Source of the DNA: an uncultured Flavobacteriaceae bacterium | GTDB taxonomy: Bacteria > Bacteroidota > Bacteroidia > Flavobacteriales > Flavobacteriaceae | Direction: 5' to 3' | Length of the DNA stretch: 64,000 bases | Assembly: GCA_947494205.1 (NCBI GenBank) | Contig: CANLUH010000002.1 | Span: 62,001-126,000 of the forward strand | Part shown: piece by piece, positions 45,297 through 51,667 of the stretch | Position numbering within the stretch: position 1 is the stretch's first letter | How the letters are laid out: every line of letters begins with the position of its first letter | Program-made: the position numbers and the translations under genes | The notes under the pieces: model-generated | What the model was told of the DNA's origin: nothing | The model's database searches: none | The model's input: the letters and a program-made list of their open reading frames with translations, nothing else

Positions 45297-45845
45297 TTAA
45301 GACAGTAGATTTTGTTTAACCAAATCTAAATTCAAGCCACTAAAGTAATCGTTAATTGGCGTCATCCCATCTATAGCTAAAGTAATAAGCTCTGTTGTTA
45401 CTTCACCTTCGCTAAGTAAATAGTCCTCTATAATACTAGCCTTATTTAGACCTAGAATTAAAAGCAAAGCGGCAATAACAATACCTGTTCTATCTTTTCC
45501 AGATAAGCAATGTATTAAAGCTGGATAGGGGAGTTCTGGGCTTTCAAACGTTTTTATAATAGCGTTTAACCAACGTTTTACTTCATTTTGCGAAGTGTCG
45601 TATTTTTCAATGGTATTAGCCATGGAAAAATGAAGGTAGTTTACTTTGAAATCTTCAAAATCGGCACGTTTTCTTAAATTAATAATGGTATTGCAGTGGG
45701 CAATTTCCGAAGTTGCTTTTATATAATCTATGCTACCGCCACGATACAGTTTACCTTCAGGAAGAACAGGTTTATCTAGAATGAGATTAATATAGGCTCC
45801 AACATCTCTAAAATTAACACAACCGGCTGTATAATCTAATCCCAT
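45297..45845 (-). CDS. dual-specificity/tyrosine phosphatase-like protein
   Basis: The product is 182 residues with the protein tyrosine phosphatase signature HCLSGKDRTG (Cys113, Arg119), which fits HCx5R. An N-terminal NFRDVGAY and a LYRGGSIDY segment are typical of the bacterial Tyr/Ser phosphatase (Y_phosphatase3-like) group. It is expected to be a cytoplasmic phosphatase of phosphoproteins or phosphoinositide-like substrates. It is transcribed convergently with the fibre gene and divergently from the bacteriocin-type cluster; no link to either is evident. Confidence 0.88.
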   Translation of the reverse strand: MGLDYTAGCVNFRDVGAYINLILDKPVLPEGKLYRGGSIDYIKATSEIAHCNTIINLRKRADFEDFKVNYLHFSMANTIEKYDTSQNEVKRWLNAIIKTFESPELPYPALIHCLSGKDRTGIVIAALLLILGLNKASIIEDYLLSEGEVTTELITLAIDGMTPINDYFSGLNLDLVKQNLLS

Positions 45846-46075
45846 TAATTAATTGTTTTAAGATTATAAATCTAGCACATTTAATTCAGAATTAAAGTGT
45901 AAGCAATTGTATTAATAACTAATAGTGGTATTAATAAATGCTATTAAATGCTAAGGTTATCGATGTATAAAGAAGAGTTAGTAGCCTTTTAAAATCCTAA
46001 TAATTAAATAAATAGAGTATGGTTTTACCTTACTTTTTGTATGGCTTTTTATAAGCTAGTTTTTCGTTTTAAAAA

Positions 46076-46083
46076 TAACTTTG
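46076..46083 (+). promoter_or_regulatory. candidate -7 box of the C39-VKOR-Trx gene
   Basis: TAACTTTG fits TAnnTTTG and lies 41 bases before the ATG at 46125. A TTTTTCG stretch about 20 bases upstream could stand in for the -33 element. It would be the head promoter of the peptide-export cluster. Confidence 0.45.
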
Positions 46084-46124
46084 AGTGAAAGCTAAAATAA
46101 CAGCTTTTTTAAACTATACTTTTT

Positions 46125-47741
46125 TTGAAAGATTCACTAATACATTTAGTACAAAGGTTACTTAAAACAAATGCAATTTATTTTGATAAAGACGAGTTGG
46201 AATTTCAAATACAAAGTCATCCATCTTACCCAAGTTTACATGCTGTAACAGGAGTATTAAGTCATTTTAATATAGAAAATGTAGCAGTACAAGTTCCTCT
46301 AGATTTAGAAACGTTACAACAATTACCAGATTGTTTTATAGCACAATTAAACAAAGAAAACAGTAAGCACTTAGTTGTAGTAGAACGTAAACAATTAAAA
46401 TACGAAGTATACAGTACAGAGCACAAAAAAGAAATACTAACTAGTAAGACATTTCTAGAACAGTTTACAGGTATTGTTGTTGCTGTAGAAAAACCAGAAG
46501 GCAATAAAATTAAAAGAAGCACATCTAAAATAGGAGAATATATTGGTATAGGTTTGCTCGTTGTTTTAGCTGCATTTTTAATGTTTAATGCAACAGTTTC
46601 GCTCTATAATATGGTTTATTTACTATTATCCATATTAGGTGTTATTATTAGTATTGCCATTGTAAAACAAGAATTAGGTATTAAAACCACCATTGGCGAT
46701 GCGTTTTGCTCGGGAGCAGATACCAAAAAAGACTGTAACGCTGTATTAAGTTCTAAAGGCGCAGAAATTATAAAAGGCTATAAATTAAGCGATTTTGGAG
46801 TGGTTTACTTCTCTATATTAACAGTTGTTACTTTTATTCAAATAACAAATCCAACACTCTCTTTTTTAGCCTCATTATTAGTAATACCAGTAACACTATA
46901 TTCTCTTTACTACCAATCTGTAATTTTAAAAACATGGTGTTTATTGTGCTTAAGTAGCGTAGGCGTATTATGGTTACAAGCCTTAATACCACTAATAGCA
47001 AAAAAAAATCTTACAGCGTTTACAACCAATGAAGCTGTTGTTTTTGGTATAATAGTTATAACACTAACTATAGCGTGGTTTTACATAAAACCATTGATTA
47101 CAGAAGTTACCAACCTACGAAAAGATAAAATAGAAGCAGTTAAGTTTAAACGAAATTTTGAACTGTTTAAAACCATGCTAAATAAAACCCCAGAATTACA
47201 TACCAAAATAATAGAAAGTCAAGAAATTATTCTGGGAAATCAAGATTCCCCATTAGAAATTATTGTAGTAACCAGCCCGTTTTGCGGACATTGTAGACCT
47301 GTACACAAGCAAATACATGAAATCTTACAAAAATTCAAGGCGCATGTAAATGTTAAAATAAGATTTAATGTAGGCGTACAAGACGAAAATAGTGCCGCAG
47401 TTAACATTGTTACCAGACTTATAGAACTATATAAAGAAGAAGGCGAGCATAAATGCCTATTGGCAATGACCGACATTTACGAGAACGGGAACCATAAACA
47501 ATGGTTAAACACATGGGGGGCATGCACAAATAAAACAGAAGCCCTTACAGAATTAAAAAAAGAATATAATTGGTGTAAAAACAATAATATACACTTTACT
47601 CCAGAGATTTTAATTAACGGAAGAGCATTTCCAAAATCATATAATAAAGGAGACCTCATACTATTTATAGAAGAGTTAGAAGAGTATAGTTATGATAATC
47701 TTAATAGGGCAGATGCTGCAGTAGCAATGCAAACAGTGTAA
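46125..47741 (+). CDS. C39-like / VKOR / thioredoxin fusion membrane protein
   Basis: The product is 538 residues. Residues ~1-120 resemble a C39 peptidase fold (SLIHLVQRLLKTNAIYF, SYPSLHAVTGVLSHFNIE, KHLVVVERK), but the DCG-type catalytic Cys is missing, so it should not cleave. TM helices begin near 137. A VKOR domain follows, with the loop pair Cys195/Cys204 and the active-site Cys272-Leu-Leu-Cys275. A thioredoxin-like domain starts near 375 with Cys387-Gly-His-Cys390 and a cis-Pro in FTPEILING (Pro493). VKOR-Trx fusions are known to form disulfides outside the cytoplasm. The gene heads a cluster of Cys-rich GG-leader peptides. I infer that the dead C39 domain binds the leader and directs disulfide formation in the peptide. 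Confidence 0.87.
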   Translation: MKDSLIHLVQRLLKTNAIYFDKDELEFQIQSHPSYPSLHAVTGVLSHFNIENVAVQVPLDLETLQQLPDCFIAQLNKENSKHLVVVERKQLKYEVYSTEHKKEILTSKTFLEQFTGIVVAVEKPEGNKIKRSTSKIGEYIGIGLLVVLAAFLMFNATVSLYNMVYLLLSILGVIISIAIVKQELGIKTTIGDAFCSGADTKKDCNAVLSSKGAEIIKGYKLSDFGVVYFSILTVVTFIQITNPTLSFLASLLVIPVTLYSLYYQSVILKTWCLLCLSSVGVLWLQALIPLIAKKNLTAFTTNEAVVFGIIVITLTIAWFYIKPLITEVTNLRKDKIEAVKFKRNFELFKTMLNKTPELHTKIIESQEIILGNQDSPLEIIVVTSPFCGHCRPVHKQIHEILQKFKAHVNVKIRFNVGVQDENSAAVNIVTRLIELYKEEGEHKCLLAMTDIYENGNHKQWLNTWGACTNKTEALTELKKEYNWCKNNNIHFTPEILINGRAFPKSYNKGDLILFIEELEEYSYDNLNRADAAVAMQTV

Positions 47742-47747
47742 AAATAA

Positions 47748-47770
47748 GCAAAGCCCAAAAAGGGCTTTGC
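47748..47770 (+). terminator. hairpin after the C39-VKOR-Trx gene
   Basis: GCAAAGCCC and GGGCTTTGC form a perfect 9-bp stem around AAAAA. Only ATTTAAAC follows, not a T-run, so it may be a partial attenuator allowing readthrough to the peptide genes, or a processing site. Confidence 0.65.
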
Positions 47771-47779
47771 ATTTAAACA

Positions 47780-47832
47780 TATTCTCTCGCAAAGAATAGA
47801 CACAAATAGTGAGTGTCTTAAAATGTTCACTG
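47780..47832 (+). ncRNA. hairpin plus H-type pseudoknot element, copy 1 (5' of peptides 1-2)
   Basis: TATTCT and AGAATA form a 6-bp hairpin with loop CTCGCAA. The next bases AGACAC (47798-47803) pair with GTGTCT (47813-47818), and TAGTGA (47807-47812), inside that loop, pairs with TCACTG (47827-47832). This is an H-type pseudoknot: S1 6 bp, L1 AAA, S2 6 bp (one G-T), L3 8 bases. The two other copies have the same geometry but different S2 bases that still pair. It ends 25 bases before the peptide-1 ATG. Known family: none recognised. Confidence 0.7.
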
Positions 47833-47857
47833 CTAAAATAACATTAATTAATAAATA

Positions 47858-48046
47858 ATGAAAAAACACATTTTAAACTTAGGCGAAGTTTTAAGTAAAA
47901 CAGCGCAAAAAGAGATTAATGGAGGCGGTGTACCTGGAGGCTGTAGACGAACCAATGGAAACACAGGACAAAGCTGTAACAGTCATTCCGATTGTAAAGT
48001 AGCTAGCGCTGTTTGCCATCAAGGTTGTTGTAATACTTGGGTATAA
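47858..48046 (+). CDS. GG-leader Cys-rich bacteriocin-type peptide 1
   Basis: The product is 62 residues. Leader KHILNLGEVLSKTAQKEINGG, with the LNLGxxLxxxxQxxINGG pattern shared by six genes here, is followed by a ~39-residue core. The core has six Cys (GGC...SC...DC...VC...GCC), a spacing with an adjacent CC that is reminiscent of cystine-knot peptides. Cleavage is expected after Gly-Gly by the C39 domain of the transporter at 48462. It is probably oxidised by the VKOR-Trx protein. The next peptide follows after 19 bases. Confidence 0.88.
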   Translation: MKKHILNLGEVLSKTAQKEINGGGVPGGCRRTNGNTGQSCNSHSDCKVASAVCHQGCCNTWV

Positions 48047-48065
48047 TTAATATTAAAACACAATT

Positions 48066-48293
48066 ATGAAAACACAAATTTTAAATTTAGGAACAGTTTT
48101 AAATAAAGCTGCACAGAAAGATATTAATGGAGGAGTTCCTCATCAAGGTCCAAATTGCCGTTGTTTTTGCCATATTGGTGCAATGGTACAAGCCTCTAAC
48201 TGCTTAACATTATGCCCAGATGGAGCTATTCCGGGTGTTTATGAAGGTACGCCGTCGTCATGTTTTGCAAATGCAAACTATGGCCCAAACTAG
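48066..48293 (+). CDS. GG-leader Cys-rich bacteriocin-type peptide 2
   Basis: The product is 75 residues. Leader KTQILNLGTVLNKAAQKDI ends in NGG, and the core is VPHQGPNCRCFCHIG and onward. The core has six Cys (CRCFC, then NC, LC, SC) and is Gly/Pro/Ala-rich towards the end. It is unlike the core of peptide 1 although the leaders match, as usual for leader-guided families. It follows peptide 1 by 19 bases and precedes the inverted-repeat element and the ABC transporter. Confidence 0.88.
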   Translation: MKTQILNLGTVLNKAAQKDINGGVPHQGPNCRCFCHIGAMVQASNCLTLCPDGAIPGVYEGTPSSCFANANYGPN

Positions 48294-48337
48294 CTGTTTT
48301 TAGAACGGCCAGTTATAACCATATTAACATTTGTAAA

Positions 48338-48435
48338 TGAGACTGTCTTAAAAGTAGTATACATCGTTTTTAATAATAATGAGAAACCAAAAGGGATTCG
48401 ATTTTAACGAAAACGTAACTTTTAAGACAGCCTCA
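48338..48435. repeat. 98-bp inverted-repeat element, copy B
   Basis: TGAGACTGTCTTAAAAGT and ACTTTTAAGACAGCCTCA are almost perfect terminal inverted repeats (16 of 18). It sits between peptide 2 and the transporter gene, related to 29101-29227 and 57453-57583. It may act as a terminator or insulator here. Confidence 0.7.
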
Positions 48436-48461
48436 TACTTTAAAATACGATTCCTTTTTCT

Positions 48462-50648
48462 TTGAAAAAATTTCCAACATATAAGCAAACTGAAGCTAAA
48501 GACTGTGGGCCTACTTGCATTAAAATTATAGCAAAACATTATGGTAAAACCATAAATACACAGCAATTACGAAGTTTAAGTGAAACAACACGAGAAGGCA
48601 GCAGTTTACTGGGGTTAAGCGAAGCGGTAGAATCTGTAGGGTTTCGCTCTTTAGGCTTAAAGTTAGCTTATAAAAAACTACTAGAAGCACCATTACCTTG
48701 CATTGTACATTGGAATAAAAACCATTATGTAGTACTCTATAAAATAAAGAAAGATACCGTTTACATCTCCGATCCCGCTCATGGATTAATCACGTACACC
48801 AAAGCTGAGTTTATAAAACGTTGGATTGGGAACAATGCAGACGACACTACAGAAGAAGGCATTGCATTATTAATAGAACCAACACCCAAGTTTTATCAAT
48901 CTACATTCGATGAGGAAGATACCTTTGGCTTTTCATTTATATTTAAATACCTTTTTAAATACAAACGATTTATAATACAGTTAATCATTGGTTTATTAGC
49001 AGGGAGTGTATTGCAATTAATCCTTCCGTTTTTAACCCAAAGTGTTGTAGATGTTGGGATTAAAAACCAAGACATCAATTTTATTTACCTCATTTTATTT
49101 GCACAATTATTTCTGTTTATAGGAAAAGCCTCGTTAGAAATTATACGAAGTTGGATTTTATTACACCTTAGTACCCGAATAAATATTTCGTTAATCTCCG
49201 ATTTTTTTATCAAGCTCATGAAATTACCCATTTCGTATTTTGATGTTAGAATGACGGGCGATTTACTACAACGCATAAACGATCATAAACGTATAGAAAG
49301 AATACTAACCACATCCTCTTTAACCGTACTTTTTTCTTTCTTTAACCTTATTATATTCAGCCTAGTCTTAGGCTACTATAGTCTTCAAATTTTTGGCATT
49401 TTCGTATTAGGAAGCGTATTGTATTTTGGTTGGGTATTATTCTTCTTTAAAAAACGAAAAGCTCTAGATTATAAGCGGTTTTCAGAAGTTAGTCAAGAGC
49501 AAAGTAAAGTGATTGAGTTAATAAATGGTATGCAAGAAATTAAATTGCATAATGCCGAAAGACGTATGCGATGGAATTGGGAATACGTACAAGCACGCCT
49601 ATTTAAAGTCGCTACCAAAAGTTTAGCCCTAGAACAAACCCAAAGTGTAGGCTCTAGTTTTATAAACGAGCTTAAAAACATGTTTATTACCATATTATCT
49701 GCCAAATTGGTAATAGATGGTGAGATAACCTTGGGGATGATGATGGCTATTAGTTACATCGTAGGACAGTTAAACGGCCCCATTACACAACTTATTAACT
49801 TTATGAGAGATGTGCAAGATGCACAAATTTCTATAGATAGATTAGGGGAGATTCATAGTATGGAAGATGAAGAAAGGCCAGAAGATGAAAAAGTAACCAT
49901 AATTCCTGAAAACGCTGCTATTACATTAAAAAATATTTCCTTTAGGTATACAGGCGGATTAGAGCCTGTATTAAAAGAATTAACATTAGAAATCCCCGCT
50001 AATAAAACAACAGCAATTGTAGGGGTTAGTGGAAGCGGGAAAACTACTCTAATGAAGCTTTTACTTGGGTTTTACCATGTAAATAGTGGTGATATTACCG
50101 TTGGCAATTTTAACCTTAAAAATATATCGCAAAAAGAATGGAGGAGACACTGTGGTGTAGTGATGCAAGAAGGGTATATTTTTAATAATACCATAGCCAA
50201 AAACATAGCAGTAGGCGAAGATTATGTAGACACAGAAAAATTAGCGCATGCTATTAATGTGGCTAATATATCCGATTATATAGACGGTTTACCACTAGGA
50301 GTTAACACCAAAATAGGAACTGAAGGTTCTGGTTTAAGTACAGGGCAAAAGCAACGGTTATTAATAGCCAGATCGGTATACAAAAACCCAAGATTTTTAT
50401 TTTTCGATGAAGCTACCTCTGCGTTAGACGCTAATAATGAGAAAGTAATTATGGGAAAACTAAATACGTTTTTTGCAAATAAAACAGCCATAGTAATAGC
50501 ACACAGACTAAGTACCGTAAAAAATGCACACCAAATTGTGGTTTTAGACAAAGGAAAAATTATAGAAAAAGGAACCCATGAAGAATTGATACAACTAAAT
50601 GGAAGTTATTACCATTTAGTGAAAAATCAATTAAATCTTGGGAAATAA
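48462..50648 (+). CDS. C39 peptidase-containing ABC exporter
   Basis: The product is 728 residues. The start is a TTG at 48462: the only in-frame alternative upstream before the stop at 48441 is a rare ATT, and MKKFPTYKQTEAKDC gives the normal C39 start. The C39 domain has Cys15 in KDCGPTC, His in KNHYVVL and Asp in ISDPAHG. Six-helix transmembrane region ~165-440, then the ABC domain with Walker A GVSGSGKT, signature LSTGQKQR and Walker B LFFDEATSALD. It cleaves double-glycine leaders and exports the peptide. It lies among six peptide genes; peptide 3 and its RNA element begin three bases after its stop. Confidence 0.93.
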   Translation: MKKFPTYKQTEAKDCGPTCIKIIAKHYGKTINTQQLRSLSETTREGSSLLGLSEAVESVGFRSLGLKLAYKKLLEAPLPCIVHWNKNHYVVLYKIKKDTVYISDPAHGLITYTKAEFIKRWIGNNADDTTEEGIALLIEPTPKFYQSTFDEEDTFGFSFIFKYLFKYKRFIIQLIIGLLAGSVLQLILPFLTQSVVDVGIKNQDINFIYLILFAQLFLFIGKASLEIIRSWILLHLSTRINISLISDFFIKLMKLPISYFDVRMTGDLLQRINDHKRIERILTTSSLTVLFSFFNLIIFSLVLGYYSLQIFGIFVLGSVLYFGWVLFFFKKRKALDYKRFSEVSQEQSKVIELINGMQEIKLHNAERRMRWNWEYVQARLFKVATKSLALEQTQSVGSSFINELKNMFITILSAKLVIDGEITLGMMMAISYIVGQLNGPITQLINFMRDVQDAQISIDRLGEIHSMEDEERPEDEKVTIIPENAAITLKNISFRYTGGLEPVLKELTLEIPANKTTAIVGVSGSGKTTLMKLLLGFYHVNSGDITVGNFNLKNISQKEWRRHCGVVMQEGYIFNNTIAKNIAVGEDYVDTEKLAHAINVANISDYIDGLPLGVNTKIGTEGSGLSTGQKQRLLIARSVYKNPRFLFFDEATSALDANNEKVIMGKLNTFFANKTAIVIAHRLSTVKNAHQIVVLDKGKIIEKGTHEELIQLNGSYYHLVKNQLNLGK

Positions 50649-50650
50649 AA

Positions 50651-50703
50651 TATTCTCTCGCAAAGAATAGACACAAACCTTGAGTGTCTTTAAATGATCA
50701 AGG
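50651..50703 (+). ncRNA. hairpin plus H-type pseudoknot element, copy 2 (5' of peptide 3)
   Basis: Same plan as copy 1: TATTCT/AGAATA with loop CTCGCAA, S1 AGACAC/GTGTCT, L1 AAA, S2 CCTTGA/TCAAGG, L3 TTAAATGA. It begins three bases after the transporter stop codon, so no room is left for a separate promoter upstream unless it lies in the coding region. S2 differs from copy 1 at three positions on each side, and all changes keep pairing. Ends 31 bases before the peptide-3 ATG. Confidence 0.72.
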
Positions 50704-50734
50704 ATTTAATTCAATTTTTTAAATTATTTAAAGT

Positions 50735-50935
50735 ATGAAAAAATCAATTTTAGACTTAGGTAGAGCACTAAACAAATTGGAACAAAAATCAATAATTGGA
50801 GGTGACAATTGTAATTATTACGCAAGGATTGGTCTTTGTTTTTCTTATGATGATCCTTATTGTATTCCTTGTAACCAAATTGACAACTATCCTGGTGCAA
50901 GTGCTTGTTACAATATAGATAATGGTTGTTTTTAA
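50735..50935 (+). CDS. GG-leader Cys-rich bacteriocin-type peptide 3
   Basis: The product is 66 residues. Leader KKSILDLGRALNKLEQKSI ends in IGG, and the core DNCNYYARIGLCFSYDDPYC continues with PC, AC and GCF, six Cys in all. The core is Tyr/Asp-rich and acidic, unlike peptides 1 and 2. It is flanked on both sides by copies of the RNA element. It is a likely substrate of the C39 transporter. Confidence 0.88.
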   Translation: MKKSILDLGRALNKLEQKSIIGGDNCNYYARIGLCFSYDDPYCIPCNQIDNYPGASACYNIDNGCF

Positions 50936-50958
50936 TAAAACTTGCAACCAAATAACAA

Positions 50959-51011
50959 TATTCTCTCGCGAAGAATAGACACAAACCTTGAGTGTCTTTA
51001 AATGATCAAGG
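50959..51011 (+). ncRNA. hairpin plus H-type pseudoknot element, copy 3 (5' of peptides 4-6)
   Basis: Nearly identical to copy 2, with the hairpin loop CTCGCGA instead of CTCGCAA. S1, S2, L1 and L3 are unchanged. It starts 24 bases after the peptide-3 stop and ends 26 bases before the peptide-4 ATG. Confidence 0.72.
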
Positions 51012-51037
51012 GATATTAAACATTTAATTTCTTTATT

Positions 51038-51208
51038 ATGAAAAAACAAATTTTAAACCTAGGGAAGGCTTTAAACAGAGCAGAACAATCCGAAATTAAC
51101 GGCGGTTACATTTATACCTGTCAACAATATTGTAGTGCGTCGTCAGCGATGCAACAAACTCAAAGAGATTGTTATGGCGCATGGCTTTTTGATGACTGTC
51201 CATGTTAA
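51038..51208 (+). CDS. GG-leader Cys-rich peptide 4
   Basis: The product is 56 residues. Leader KKQILNLGKALNRAEQSEI ends in NGG, and the core is YIYTCQQYCSASSAMQQTQR, continuing with DCYGAWLFDDCPC and ending in Cys. The core has five Cys. Peptide 5 is a close relative. The odd Cys number suggests either an intermolecular disulfide or a free thiol after processing. Confidence 0.9.
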   Translation: MKKQILNLGKALNRAEQSEINGGYIYTCQQYCSASSAMQQTQRDCYGAWLFDDCPC

Positions 51209-51227
51209 CCTTTAAAATATATTTATT

Positions 51228-51410
51228 ATGAAAAAACAAATTTTAAACCTAGGAAAAGCTTTAAATAAAGCTGAACAATCCGAAATTAATGGCGGTTACA
51301 TTTATACCTGCCAACAATATTGTAGTGCGTCGCCAGCGATGCAACAAATGCAAGTAGATCGTTACGGAACAATGCCTTTTGAAGACTGTCCTTGTTACCT
51401 TCCATGTTAA
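51228..51410 (+). CDS. GG-leader Cys-rich peptide 5 (paralogue of peptide 4)
   Basis: The product is 60 residues. The leader and first ten core residues (YIYTCQQYCS) are the same as in peptide 4. Further on, an Arg replaces the Cys of DCYG (VDRYG), and the end is extended to DCPCYLPC, keeping five Cys but shifted in position. It follows peptide 4 by 19 bases and precedes peptide 6 by 20 bases. It looks like a recent tandem duplication with a changed Cys pattern. Confidence 0.9.
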   Translation: MKKQILNLGKALNKAEQSEINGGYIYTCQQYCSASPAMQQMQVDRYGTMPFEDCPCYLPC

Positions 51411-51430
51411 TCTTAAAAAATCAATTTATT

Positions 51431-51604
51431 ATGAAAAAACAAATTTTGAATCTAGGAAAAGCTTTAAATAAAGCTGAACAAAAAGAAGTTAATGGAGGCG
51501 GTAGAAAACCAGAATTATGCGAAGTCGTGAACGGACAAGTATATGTGTGCTACTTTCCTACCAGATGTAGTTTAAATTCTGACGGAACTTACAGTTGTGT
51601 CTAA
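51431..51604 (+). CDS. GG-leader Cys-rich peptide 6
   Basis: The product is 57 residues from the ATG at 51431. An upstream ATG at 51392 overlaps peptide 5 and lacks the leader pattern at its start, so it is rejected. Leader KKQILNLGKALNKAEQKEV ends in NGG, and the core is GRKPELCEVV onward with four Cys (LC, VC, RC, SC) and a C-terminal SCV. It is the last peptide before the HlyD gene. Confidence 0.87.
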   Translation: MKKQILNLGKALNKAEQKEVNGGGRKPELCEVVNGQVYVCYFPTRCSLNSDGTYSCV

Positions 51605-51618
51605 TACATGTTAAAACA

Positions 51619-51646
51619 AGAGCCAAAGCAGCAATGCTTTGGCTCT
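51619..51646 (+). terminator. 12-bp hairpin with GCAA tetraloop before the HlyD gene
   Basis: AGAGCCAAAGCA and TGCTTTGGCTCT form a perfect 12-bp stem around GCAA, a GNRA tetraloop. No T-run follows. It falls inside the upstream-extended HlyD frame, which argues for the later start at 51668. It may limit readthrough from the peptide genes to hlyD or protect the peptide mRNA 3' end. Confidence 0.7.
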
Positions 51647-51667
51647 AAATATTATAATACTTACTTA

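Noticed and set aside
50651-50703. Ordinary promoter reading of the repeated element
   Set aside because: No TAnnTTTG box is found within it, and it starts three bases after a stop codon; RNA structure with compensatory changes explains it better, although a DNA operator is not excluded.
47780-51011. CRISPR-like array, because three similar ~53-base units occur
   Set aside because: They are not regularly spaced, are separated by genes, and each has a fixed place in front of a peptide gene.
50724-51049. Reverse-strand ORFs across peptide 3
   Set aside because: Shadows of the peptide and the RNA element; a GG-leader gene on the plus strand accounts for the region.
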